64,000 nucleotides of DNA from Carettochelys insculpta (Eukaryota; Chordata; Testudines; Carettochelyidae): assembly GCF_033958435.1 (NCBI RefSeq), contig NC_134138.1, positions 189,321,298 to 189,385,297 on the forward strand, read 5' to 3'. The translations under genes were made by a program, and so were the position numbers. Below the pieces are notes generated by a model, which ran no database searches, had not been told where the DNA came from, and was given only the letters and a program-made list of their open reading frames with translations. Position 1 is the stretch's first letter; every line of letters starts with the position of its first letter. This document shows positions 1-12,900 of the stretch, piece by piece.

Positions 1-3000
1 AATACAATAAAATACATTGGTGCTACTGCAAAAATATAAACACCTTAAAAAACAAATTAGCAACACGTTTATCCCTCCCTACACCTTGACAGTCAACATC
101 CTTAACATGAAATAGATAAGGGGTGCACAGGTTCACAAAGTGTGGGCAGGCGCCCTCCAGTGGGTGTGAAATTTCTTATGGGGGGTGCAGAACGATCGAC
201 TGAGGGGTCTCAGGCTCATCCATATCCTTAAAAATGTTGAAATATGTGACTGTTTTTATGTATGTGTATTCACATTTATATGCTGATTGATGAAGCTTTT
301 ACATTCTACAAACTTACTTTCTTACACATGCCAAAAGGGTTTTCTTTCATATGAACGTAACCAAAATTTCCAATGGTTTGGATTGCGTTAGACAGGTTGG
401 GTGGGGCACCTGCTAACTGCAGCGACAAAAACTGGGGCCCAACATATAAGAGTTTGCTCACCCCTGAAACATTAAATCTGATTAAAAATAGTAGGAGTAC
501 ACTGTTTCATTTAGGTCCAAAGTAGCCTCTCTTTTACACAGTGGTGTTTTTTAGAAAAAGAGAAGCCGGTACTCACATCCTCCTTCCCCCACTCTCTGCC
601 CTCATCCAAGCCACTGGCTGGGGCTGCAAAGGTGCCGGTACCCAGTACCACAAAAAAAAAAAAAAAGAAGAAAAAAGCATTGCTTTCATGTATTTTCCGT
701 TATTTTTATGGGTGACCAGGCGAACAGGGAGACAACTCATGTAACTGAACTATTTTCACTACACAGCAAATATTCTGATTTCTGAGCTTATGTTGTAAAA
801 GGCATCTGGGCCCAGAATGGGGATAGTATTGCTCTCTCTGGTCATAGTACTGGTTCCAAGAGAATAAACAGATGGTAAGGCTTTGACCTGGCAAGACCTG
901 CAAGGACAAACACAAATGTTTTTCAGTATTAGCTCATCTCCCTTCCAGACAGGCAGTCTGCCTAGTCTGGAAACTGAGACCTGTGAGAGACCTCCTGAAC
1001 ATCCTGAGAAGGGAATCATATATTGAAACATTTCTCCTCACTTCCTTTAGTAAACAAGAAGGGGCAGGAACTAATGAGGAATTTAGGGGATGCTTTGCCT
1101 GGTCTCCACACCCATTACATTGATCCGTGTAGCTGTGCAGGTGCATTGGGAAATATGCATTGCTCTAGACAGGAGATGAATCAGTGGGGGGTGGGGGGGA
1201 GTGGAAGAGGTGGTGACACTCTTCCAAGCTCTGCTCACATGAGCTGACATTCACAGGCCTGCCAATGGGGGTGGGGCAAGGAGGGCAGTTGCACAGGGCC
1301 CTACTGTTTCAAAGGGGCCTTGAGCTCTGGTCTGCTGCTACATCAGCTGGAGCTCTGGGCCCTTTTGAAATACTGTGGTAGCACTGCTCCTCCATTCCAC
1401 ATGGCTCTGGAGGGGTGGGGGTAGGGGCAGCGCCGTGGTCTGAGCAGTGCTAAGAGCTGACTAGTCTACGCCACACCCCTTCTGTCTTTGGCCCCACCAC
1501 TTCCAGGACTCAGAACCGGGCCCTTCCTCCCACCTTGCCCTGGGGTCCATGGTGGCTGTCAGCTGTGGTGTTCACAGCTGTTCAAAATGTAATCCTGTGG
1601 GGTGCTCGCTCCTTAAACTTTGTTCTTCTTCAGTGGGGCTGTGGGCACTGTTTGGCTGTTGCATTAATTTAGATGGACTAATGGTCCCAAAGAGTCAAGG
1701 CATTAATATAACCCTGCGACTGTCCAATATTAAATAGTTTTAACAAGGTTCATTTTCTGGTGTGGAGACCTCAGCCTGCTTAATACCTCTGTGGCAAAGA
1801 CATCATTAAAAATCTTGTAATCATCTGCTACAGATGCAGGAAGGAAAGCATAACAGCTAAAGCATTTGGAACGCAAAGTATTAATTAAGTAAGGTTTTCA
1901 TGTGAACAGCTTGGGTTTTTTCCTTTTCCCTTTAGCTGAAGAGAGCTAAAGGTACCTTCCTAATTAAGGGGGAACCGGAGGATTTGTGCACCCAAAAATA
2001 CTGCCCACTTCTGTTACCAGCACTGACAGTGAATTGTGCAGATTAATGACCCTTTTAGGTTGCCGTTTTTGGTTGGATGTATTCCTGAGGGCTTCATCAT
2101 GTAGCACGATGTTTAATTAAATATTTATCTTTAATTCCTGAAGACTCCCGGAGAATCCTGGGGGGTTGGGAAACTGAATGATCCTTTAGCTTCCTTCTTA
2201 TATGAGGAGTGAAATATTAAACAAAGCTGACATTTAAATAACCTCTGGGCAGCTGAATTACATGTCTCCTGAGTTCACAGTTCTCAGAGCTATTACTGTT
2301 CCAAGCTTGCTACACGTTTACTTGGACATCTCCACATCGGTTATGTTTTGCATTCATCTAGAGGTTTACTTTTCAACCATAAAAATCTAGAGGCTTTCCG
2401 AATGTGTTTGAAATGAAATTTGAGATTCTGGAGAACCATGCAGGAGCTCTAGAGATGTACAGTAGGGTATATACACTTGTACTGTCTGTTTCTGAGACCT
2501 GACAATCAATACAGGGTGAGTTGAGTTGACTCCCTTCCACAGAGTATTGGAAAAACCAGGAGGGATACATAGGTTTCTAAATAGCTTCATAACTTGCCCA
2601 GCTAGATTATAACTCATGATCTAGCCTTAGACTGTTAAACTGTAATATTTTAATGTTGGAGCTTGTTTAAAATGAATACATACTTTTTACAAAGTAATTT
2701 AAATATTTTCTCGCAAGTTTTGAAAAAGAATAGTTTGTCAGTTGTTTGAAACTTGAATTCTTTTACTGAAAAGTTTTGACATTAAATTTTTTTCCATATC
2801 CCCCTTCCCATTTCTCACTCTTATTTAAATTTATTTTCTATCTTCTCTACCCCTCCCTTTTAAAATATTTTTCCATTTTTGCCCTGAAAAGAATGAAAGA
2901 GGACAAAGGAGACAGGGAAAAACTGAAATATAGCATTAAAATATTTTTGGTTTTGTGTTGAATGAAAAATTGAAAATGTAAAAACTTTACAAAGCTTATT

Positions 3001-3847
3001 TTTGAAAAAAGCCATTTTTCAGTGTAGTGTTTTTCATTTGAAAAATTTGAGTTGGCTACATTTAATGCTGAGTATGTAAACTGGGGATAAGTTTCTGTTC
3101 TAATAAGACCATTATATATGTTTGGAAATCTTAAACTACTCTGTTACATGATATTTCCAAGATACATACTCCTTAATACTACACTGTTCCTCAGCAAAAT
3201 GACAGTGTTTGTCAATAGATTCAGTCAGTGCCCTTTCTGTGAAAAATGTGAAACTTCTTGATCTTGGATGCTAGTGGGAGGTGCTGAGTATGCTATTGAT
3301 TTCAATGTGGGTTGGAGATTGCTGGTATCTTACAGATTTAGGCCTTTGTGCCTTAGGCTAAGTCTATCTTACAAGGTTTGTAGTGATGTAACTATGGTAG
3401 CATTAAGTATTCGGGCATAACTCTATCGTGCAGATGCAGCCAGATGCCACAGAGGGTGTTCTTCCGTCCCTGTCGAACATCACCTCACTTGATAGAAGCA
3501 GTCTTCTGTTGGCCGAGCTGAATTTATGCTAGGAGTTTATGTGAGCATCTCTAATGGCACTCACATCCCTCACTCTATGGCTTTCTTGATCTGAACTTTC
3601 AGAGTAGATGACAGGTTTCTCAAGAAAGAAGGTATTTTGTCACCTGAATATGGACAGTTGTCCTCAGGACTCTCCCAAACATTTATTTGTTTTCTCGTGA
3701 ACATAGTACCAGGAGCTTTGCTGTCACTGTAGTCTATATGTAGGTTATATGTAGGTTATATGCTTTATCTTGGTTTGTATTATGAACCGCTATTCAAGCT
3801 CAAACCCATTTATCTCAGTGCTAATCTGGTTCTTGTTTTCCTCTTAG
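1..3847 (+). other. Intron of PDE1C (upstream, partial)
   Basis: No exon could be supported before 3848. The stretch is AT-rich intronic DNA with an A-run at about 652-666 and GC-richer patches at about 120-220 and 1250-1530 that look like old repeat fragments of unknown family. The segment 1640-1860 has a diverged relative at 14455-14690. Short open frames here have no recognisable domain. Confidence 0.75.
1640..1860 (+). repeat. Unclassified repeat, relative of 14455-14690
   Basis: This is the first of two collinear diverged copies, with ATTAATTTAGATGGACTAAT, TCCAATATTAAATAG and GCCTGCTTAATACC as shared blocks. It contains no open reading frame of note. Confidence 0.6.
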
Positions 3848-3961
3848 GTTGCGGTCTTTGGTAAAGCAGCTAGAGAGAGGAGAGGCTTCAGTTGTAGATC
3901 TAAAAAAGAATTTGGAATATGCAGCTACTGTACTTGAATCAGTGTACATCGATGAAACTAG
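3848..3961 (+). CDS. PDE1C: PDE1C exon, N-terminal regulatory segment
   Basis: The 114-nt exon is preceded by a pyrimidine tract and AG and followed by GTGAGT. It starts with one base completing a codon, gives 37 residues ([13 protein letters not shown] to VYIDET), and leaves two bases (AG) that pair with G from the next exon to make arginine. The segment lies between the N-terminal calmodulin site and the catalytic domain of PDE1 enzymes. Confidence 0.95.
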
Positions 3962-6900
3962 GTGAGTTAACTACTCGTGTGTATTGGTACGTTGTTCCAT
4001 TCAAATGAAGTTGGTAATTTACATATCAGGTGGGAAGCTGGAAGTCTAATGGCTTCCATGATAGGCATAGTTGCTGTCATTCTCATATGAGATCCCAAGA
4101 TCTGAACTATCTTCTTAAGATAGCCATCCACGTGAGGATTGAAGCAAACTGGTTCTATCCATTGACATGCATACATAGGTGACTTCTGCCAATGCGATCA
4201 TGCCAACCCATTTCACCAGCATTAAATTTACCTGAACAGAATCATCTTGGGCAAAAATTTCCAAAACTTAGTAGGATTCTCATTTAGAAATGTTATGACT
4301 CTCTATCGGTTAAAATGTGTGAAAAAATGAGGATCATGAACATTGCAAAGATAGAAGATGAGAAATCATGGAAGACTAATGTTTATCTGCCTGGGAGTGA
4401 GCTTCCCAATCTGGCATGTGGCTATTCATGAAAATAAATAAGCTGTTATGTATTGTCAAAAACGTGCTCCTGTAGGTTTACAAAAAAGGAATTTCTCACA
4501 TTGGCTTTAATTAGAGTGTTTCTGAGCTGTTATGGAGCTGCATTAAGAGCCCTCTCTTTACCAATTTTTCTACTCCTCTCCAGGCGTTTATTGGACACAG
4601 AAGATGAACTCAGTGATATTCAGTCAGACTCTGTGCCCTCTGAAGTCCGAGACTGGTTGGCCTCCACCTTCACACGGCAGATGGGGATGATGCTTAAAAG
4701 GAGTGAGGAAAAGCCCCGGTTCAGGAGCATTGTCCATGCAGTGCAAGCTGGGATATTCGTGGAGAGGTAAAGGAAGATTTCATTATTCTGATCCAGTGGC
4801 TGGGCAAGCACCAGAGATTGTATTTTTGATATTAGATGAAGACAATTTTTATTTTGCTTTTAGTATTATTTGGAGGTGAGCAAGGACTGGAAAACTGGGG
4901 CTAAATGATCATGAAAGGAATCTTCATGTATTTATTCATTATTAGGGTGCTACCGATCTCCTCTTTAGGGGCCAAAGGGAAGACTATAGCTTCAAATATT
5001 TTCATGGTAGGAATAAGAGGTTAAGCAATATCTGCCAATTCAGTTTCTGGTGTACCCGTATTTTTGTGGTCCAGTAACACTTACAAAGGTTGAACATTTA
5101 ACTGATGTAAGCTGAACCGAACATACATCTCATCATCCCCAACTTGAATTACATGAGTCACTGAGAAGATCTGCACTACAGTCATCTTAAAGATTCAGAT
5201 CTCAGAGGAGTCCACTAAACCAGTGGACTTCTTTTCTGCACTTCACTTTTGTACAGAGCAGCTCCCCTCACTCCTCACCCCGGAAGCGCCATGTGATCAG
5301 CGGTCTAGACCCCACTGGACTATGTGGCTAGCCGCCCCCAGGTACCAGGCAGCTGGTGGGACAGCCTCCACCCCACTACAACACGTGGCAGGTAGGCTAT
5401 GTGAGTTCATGCTTGCAGACAGTGGCATGTCCTGCCCTACGTGGAGTAAAGGCTTCCTCCCTGCACAGGAACTCTCTCAGGCTATGTCTACTCTACAGCA
5501 TAAAGCTGATATTAAAGCAGTTAGCTCAGTGTTTACAATGTGACTGTCTTCATTGCGAATATCACTCGGTTGATTTTAAGACACACTAAGTCTGACATAC
5601 TTGCATCAACCATATGATGCAGTGTACCGCCAAGTTCAAATTTAAATGGTTAAATTAACACTAGCACGGAAACAGCATTTCTTTAAATCAATTTTATTGG
5701 CCTCCAGAGGTATCCCACAATGCCCAGAATGTGTACATTCTGGCTGCTTTCATCTCTGCTGCTCTCCAGGGCTACGTCTACACGTGCAGCCAACATCGAA
5801 ATAGTCTATTTCGATGAATAACGTCTACACGTCCTCCAGGGCCAGCAACGTCGATGTTCAACTTCGACGTTGCTCAGCCCAACATCGAAATAGGCGCAGC
5901 GAGGGAACGTCTACACGTCAAAGTAGCACACATCGAAATAGGGATGCCAGGCACAGCTGCAGACAGGGTCACAGGGCGGACTCAACAGCCAGCCGCTCCC
6001 TTAAAGGGCCCCTCCCAGACACAGTTGCACTAAACAACACAAGATCCACAGAGCTGACAACTGGTTGCAGACCCTGTGCCTGCAGCATAGATCCCCAGCT
6101 GCCGCAGCAGCAGCCAGAAGCCCTGGGCTAAGGGCTGCTGCCCACGGTGACCATAGAGCCCCGCAGGGGCTGGAGAGAGAGCATCTCTCAACCCCCCAGC
6201 TGATGGCCGCCATGGAGGACCCAGCAATTTCGACGTTGCGGGACGCGGATCATCTACACGGTCCCTACTTCGACGTTGAACGTCGAAGTAGGGCGCTATT
6301 CCTATCTTCTCATGAGGTTAGCGACTTCAACGTCTCGCCGCCTAACGTCGAAGTTGGTGCCGCTACTTCGAAGTAGCGTGCACGTGTAGACGCAGCTCAG
6401 GTGTGCAGGAAGTAGAAAACAGGAATCCCAACAATTAGAATTAATTTCTCAGTCCTCAGCGTGGCAATTGCATCTAGCCATGAAAGAGAGGCTCAGCATT
6501 CAGCCATCAGCCAGGGATCTCATTTTGGTTGCTGAGCTAGCCCCCGATCCACCACACCATGTGGTGCCTCTGCTGTGGGAACCGGACAACAGCACATCAG
6601 ACAGCGGCATGTCCTGCCCTGCATGGGGTGAAGGCTTCCTCCCTGCACAGGATTTAGCAGGAGAGGCGGAGAAACTTCTTTTCTGCCCTTCACATTTTTA
6701 TGGGGCAGTCCGTCCTTCCCCCAGGCACCATGCGGCTGGCGGGCTAGCCCCAGCCCCACCACACTACACGCTGGCTGAGCAGTGCGGACCATGCTTCCAG
6801 ACAGCAGCATGTCCTGGCCTGTGCCGGGTGAGGGTTTCTGTGCTTCACATTTTCCAGGGTCTCACTAAGTGCCAGGGGGCTGGCCTCCCTGGCAGCAAAT

Positions 6901-9900
6901 GTTTTCAGGGGCTGGCTGGCTCCTGAGAGGCAACAGATGCTCTGTGTGTGGAGGGTGGTGACTCCCCCTGGTGGCACCTATTTTCTGGGCTATGCCTCCT
7001 TCCTCCACTGTCCAAGAAACCTGCTGACCACACCACGTCAACTGGTTCCTCAGCTGGCCCCTGCCAGAGTATCGTTGTGGGGCCGGTCCCGCAGGCCCTG
7101 CGCCAGTACTCTCCCTTCCCAAAGTGGGTGGCTCAGGGCAGCCACAGTATCTGCAGTGGCTTGCTTGCCGTATTTTTACTGGGGGAAAAGTAGCCAAGCA
7201 ACCTGTTGACATGGCACCGTCAGTTGGGTGCTCCCTTAATTTTCAAAGTGACTGCTTTACTTTTCCCTGGGATTCCCTGCTTTTCCTTCTTTCCTGCTTT
7301 GCTTGAGAATTACATGAAGTCTTTCCCAAGTTGTATGGGCATCATGTACGTGGCACAAGCAGCTGGGCGCTCCCTAAAGTTATTTTTAGAAGTCACTGTT
7401 TTTCTTTACTTAGGGATGAGTTGAGTGACCCACTGACACAGCACAGTCAGGTGGGTGCTCCCACAGCTCTTTTCCTAGTCGCATGGAGCCATTTCGTTCC
7501 ACTTGGCATCATGTGTACATGGTGCAGTGAGTTGGGTGCTCCCACTGCTTGTTTGGATGCTTCACCTTGTGATTGCCTCCCTACTTTTCTGCATGTGATC
7601 TGGTTTTAACCCACTGTTATTATAAACAACATTGTAGTACATGGGATTGACACTTCCCAAACAGGCTGCCTTAAAATGAAAGGTGTTCTTTCATCAGCGG
7701 AAAACTAGTTGAGGAACCTGTTGACATGGCACAGTCAGCTGGGTGCTTCAGCTTCTGAAGCCTACCACCTATTTGACTTTCTTTCTCTTGGGATTCCTTA
7801 CTTTTCTTCTTTGTGAATAATATTGTCTTCCCCTATTCACATGGATCCAAATTCTTCCACTGTTTGGTGTTCTTTCACCAGGGAAAAACTAGTTGAGCAA
7901 CTTGTTGACATGGTTTAGTCAGCTGGGTGTTCTCAGGGCACATTTTGTTAAAAAGTCTGTAATGCGGACGACTCAAACAATTTCTCTCATTGGGGAAAGA
8001 GACTTCTGAAAAATGGCCGTTTGTTTTTGGCAGGAGAGAAATGAGGTCAATGCAGTGGGGGAAGATGATGTTAGAGTCCCACAACCACTTGCAGGGCATT
8101 TTTTTCCCATAATGCACCAGCAAAAAAACCCAGAATGCTATGCAGCTGAGGGAACTATGGGATAGGTTCCCTCAATGCACTGCTGTAATAGTCGAACTTT
8201 GACTACTTAGAGGGGATGTTCTAAGTTGACTTTATGGGGAGATGGGGAAACGCAGCTTTGACTTAATAAAACCCAGTGTTACAAATTTGACTTTAATAAA
8301 TTTGACTTTGTTTTGTAGTGTAGACATAGCCTCGATCTTCTCCATTGCTGATTCTTGCAGTTTGAACCAATTCATGCATTTAGAGCTGGATCAAACCCAA
8401 GTTCAAACATCTGAAAGTTTGAAAACTTTTTGCCGTTCGAATTAAAATAGCCCTGTATCCAGCCTTCAGTATTGCACCTGTCTTTAGTGGGGAATCTCCC
8501 TTCCCTGACATTCTGTTTCTTCAAAACAGAATATGTAGTAATGCCTATGAAATATATATTCAGGGCCAGATTTAGACATGGCATAAGCAAGCATATCTAT
8601 TTATCTGCAATGATATTAAACACGCTTATGCTAGTGCAGAATTGAGCTTTCAGTGTATTGAAGAGGTACTTTTAGCTGAACACTGTAATATTTCATGATA
8701 TTTTGTTTTATGTAATACATTTTAGTAGAAATTGTTCACTTCAGTCACATTAGTAGTAGTGTTTATCAGAATTTCACTGATGGTCTATCCAGCTTCACAG
8801 TCTTAAGAAGTCCGCTAGACAGCTTTGGTAGCCATTATGCCACTGGCCACATAGAAGCATAATAGTTTCTTCATGCATATTTGTAGCATGTTTTCTGTCA
8901 GTGTATCTGAATATTCAGAAATGTGTTGCATATGTGTTAAGAGCACTAGCAGATGTCCATGAGATATGTGGGTGCACTAGTAATTGCTTTAGTTTGGACA
9001 ACATTTCAACAAGCTCTGCTATGTACGCCAATCAGATATTTGTTGAAAACCATTTATTCAATTCATTTGGCATTTTCTTCTGTTTTCGAATTATCTTTTT
9101 ACAGATTTATTCAGTATTTGAAATTGTTCAGTAATTTTTATGAACATATTTGAGTCCGTGTGTTGTTCTTGAACAGCTCATAAAAATAGTCAGTGGATTA
9201 TTGCATGTTCTACCATCTGTTGTGCAGAATTCATAGGTAGTTACCTAAATCACATGGTCAGAGATGGTTGAACAATTAAAATCTACATTTGTGAGGGAAA
9301 AATCAAAATTTCAAAGTTGTTTTAATTTCAAAGGTCCTAAAACTAACTCATTTGTTTTTTTCAACACTTTGTGATTTTTTTTCCAATTACTTTTTTAAAG
9401 TTTGTGTTAAAGTAATACTGGATATTGAAATATTTAATTTACCAAAGACCTGGGAAATCCTGTCACTGATAATAATTGTATAAATGTATCTCCAGTAGTC
9501 TTATATTGTTAGCATGTAGAAAATGGTGCTTTCAGCCCCCATATCTTGTTCAGGAAAACATTTAAGCATGTGTCTAACTTTTAGCATATGTATGAACCTA
9601 TTAGAGTCAATGGGACTCAAACATATGCTTCAGTTTCATACTCAAGTGCTTTGCTGAATCACATTATAAGTGCTAATTACTAGAGCTGGGCAAAATCTTT
9701 GTCCTAATTTTTTTTCAGTGAAAAATGTAGCTTTAAAAACACTGAAATGTATTATGAATTGGTGTTAGTTTCACCAAGTTGTTTAAATATTACCACATTT
9801 GTGCCCCCTCCCCCAATAAATGGCCTGTCCCTCCCCCAGAGCCAGGCACCCCCTAGCCCAGGGCTCAGCAATCTTTCTGAAGCAGAGTGCCTGCGTAAGC

Positions 9901-12900
9901 CTCCCCACCCCTCTGCCCTGCATCCACCATTACCAGGAGGGGGCTTCTACCCTGGCCCCGGCAGCCCAATGGGGCCCCGTGGCAGGAGTTTGGGCTCTGG
10001 CCCCTGGTGCTGCATTCTGACGGCAGCCCTGTGGCAGAGGTTCAGGCTCCAGCCCTGCTCTCTGGGGGACCCCTTGGCAAGAGCTTGGGCTGCCTGCAGG
10101 GGCCCCACAGCAGGGGGCTTGGATTCCGGTCCCAGTGCCATGCTCTGGAAGGGGCCCCATTTGTCACAATATAGTCTCCTGTGTGCCACATGTGGTGAGT
10201 GGAGACCATATTGGACACAGCAGTTTTAGATTGACAGTAACCTCTCCCACCCCAAAAATCTATTATTTACCCGGCTTTTCTGATTAAACCCATTGCACAC
10301 ACCTATACACACAAACAACACAAGACTGTAGGGAGCTGTTGTAAAAAATAAGTAATCGTCAGGAAAAGCTGTATCAGACAGGGGCTGAGTAAGTCCAGTC
10401 AACAGACTTGATATATTTACTGAAGCTCTGTTTTGAAATTCATTCTACCCTGGGTCAGAAAGGACTGAGAAATGCAGTATGGTCAGTTGCTATGGAAGAA
10501 CAGAAAACTCTTGCATAGCTGAAGAGCAGTCCCTCTGCTTAATCTAGATGAAGCATTGGCAGATGCCCGAGGGAAATCCCATCTAGTCTTTAGTATCCAG
10601 GAAGGTAGCTGTGTTACTCCGTATTCTAATAAAACAAACAAGCAGTCATGTAGCATTTTAAAGACTAACAAAAATGATTTATTAGGTGATGAGCTTTCCT
10701 GGGATCTGAAGAAGTGGGTCTGTTCCACAAAAAGCTCATCACTGAATAAATTATTCTTTTAGTCTTTATAGGACTGCATGATTGTTTGTTTGTTTTATCC
10801 AGGAGGACTGTGGCCCTAATATGTGTCGTGGAGTGAGAAGGTTGTAAAATGAGGAAAATTGAGGTACAATAAACCCTTGAGTTACACGCAAAAGCAACGA
10901 GGGGTCCTGTGGCACCTTATAGACTAACAGAAATGTCTGAACATAAGCTTTCATGGGCAAAGATCCACTTCTTCACCTGCAGACCTGCATCTGAAGAAGT
11001 GGATCTTTGCCCACGAAAGCTTATGCTCAGACATTTCTGTTAGTCTATAAGGTGCCACAGGACCCCTCGTTGCTTTTGCAGATCCAGACTAACACGGCTA
11101 CCCCTCTGATACTTGAGTTACACGGGGGTTGCATTCTTGCCACTCTTGTGTAACACAAATTTTCATGCAAGTCGAGGGGAGATGGGAACCAGCTGCTGCT
11201 TGCAGGAGCCATGGGGGCAGCCCAGAGTGGCAGGGGAGCCAGGAACCAGGGGGCAAACTGGTTCCCATATCCCCACCAGTTGTGGGACCTGGGAAACTGA
11301 CCTGGACAGCAGCCTGGGTCAGTTTCCTGGCTCCAGCCAGTGGATGGGAGCTGGGAACTGGGACAGCCTGGCTCCTGGCTCCCCTCCACTCCTTGGAGCC
11401 AGGAAACTGACCAAGGCTGGTGCCCGGGTCAGTTTCTCAGCTCTGCAAGCAGAGACGGGCTGGGAGCCAGGCTGCCCCTGGTTTCCCACTCCTGCCAGGG
11501 CCAGCAGCGTTAACCTGAGACTTGCTCAAGTTGATTGCATGTATCTTGCGCGTTTACTCTAATCCTAAGTACTCTAATAAAGATAGGGAGGGTATGTGAA
11601 GAGAAAGATTAAAGAATTTCAATCTGTTTTTTCTTGAATAAATAATTTCTTGTTGGAAGAACTCTGAATAATAATTTTTTTCTGTTTTGTTCTCTGTTCA
11701 TTTATCCTGGTAGAATGTACAGACGGACATCAAATATGGTTGGCCTGAGCTACCCACCAGCTGTGATTGGAGTGCTGAAGGTAATGCTGATGAAAGTGTC
11801 ATATAACAAATGTTGGTAAAGCACTGGGATATTTTGCTGTGGGTCATTGTACTCTCCCTCTCACAAACGTGCTGGGAATGTTTATTTAATGGATGCAAAC
11901 ATAATTAATCCAGCCAAAATAAGACATATAATCAATAACAAATATATTAACTAATTGTGTTGGCTCTGAGTAAAATAGATCCATTTAGCAACCAGGTACT
12001 CTGATGAAATGCAGTTTGTATTTGTAAAAAAATTTTTTTTGAGAATGTGAATCTGATTGTCTGGCTCAGGATAACACAGATGATTGAAACAAAACGTTTT
12101 TTCTTCAAGAATGCGTCAAAGATTTTCCAGTTATCTCTAGGTGGTGATGAAATATGGAGCATGCTTTTTTCCTGTTTCAATCCGGCAGATTTGGCCAAAG
12201 GTAGAATCTCAGAAGGCCACAGGCTGCTGTGGCCCACTGAGATAGAGAGCCAGTCATGCAGCCCACTCCTTATCCTTGGTTGTTCATCCTTGCGCCATTA
12301 GCTACAAATGCAATTTCCAAAGAAATTTGAGTCTTGCTAAAAGTGAAGGACTATGCCACGCACTGTCTGTTGTTTAACAACACTCATTATAATGTTATGT
12401 CTAGCTGATTCTTTTCCTCGTCCCTGGGACGTGGCGCCAAACCCATTTGTATGCATGCATAAATAAAATGCAATCATCTTTTTTTTTCAGTTAAAGTGCC
12501 TTGGAGAATTGGGAGCCAATCTGCAACAGAGTTTGAGTATGGAGAATAGCTTCCAATTTAAAGATGTAAATTTTTAAGTGCAGTTAAAGGAATGTAATTC
12601 AGTTATGTATCAATACGCTCATATTGGCTGCACCACAAAGTTCTCAGAAATCTGGAATGCTGGTCCCAAGCCGTACATGGCAGCACTGCCGATCTGTGTA
12701 TCATTCTACCAGCTATAATTCCTGTTGCACCTTTTTTCAGTTTGCTAAGGAGAGGAGGAACAGGCACGTGACATTTCAAAAATATCTTACTCTTGCACAA
12801 AAATAGACTCTGTCCCACAAGGGGCTGAGAGCTCTCAGTTCCCCCTGACTTCAAACATGACAGTGGTGCACAGTGTAGACCACTGTGTATGCCACCATCT

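Larger units (their letters stand above)
5479..8333. mobile_element. Old DNA transposon, putative, host of a nested MITE
   Basis: The left end reads GGCTATGTCTACTCTACA and the right end, on the opposite strand, GGCTATGTCTACACTACA. Subterminal sequence is also loosely similar (ATTAAAG, followed by a TGTTTACA or TGTAACACT block). Adjacent 3-bp sites (TCA and TCG) match only partly, so the boundary is uncertain. The interior has no recognisable transposase and contains a Harbinger MITE at 5770-6397 and two sets of diverged repeats. A repeat unit also found outside the left end (5229-5470) complicates this reading. Confidence 0.45.
4767..11713 (+). other. PDE1C intron, 6.9 kb, repeat-rich
   Basis: The intron holds an old DNA transposon with internal tandem repeats (about 5479-8333) that contains a Harbinger MITE, a palindromic old repeat near 9540-9665, a GC-rich repeat at about 9800-10230, two hairpin retroposons (10603-10795 and 10889-11111), and a GC-rich hairpin-bearing repeat at about 11125-11540. 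The parts between (4767-5220, 8340-9540, 11545-11713) look like ordinary AT-rich intron. Confidence 0.85.

Noticed and set aside
6001..7609. Several 70-150 codon frames on both strands between the MITE and 7609
   Set aside because: They follow the repeat units, have no start context or domain, and run on both strands of the same low-complexity sequence.
9747..10229. 160-codon + strand frame
   Set aside because: Its proline- and glycine-rich content comes from a GC-rich interspersed repeat, with no homology recognised.
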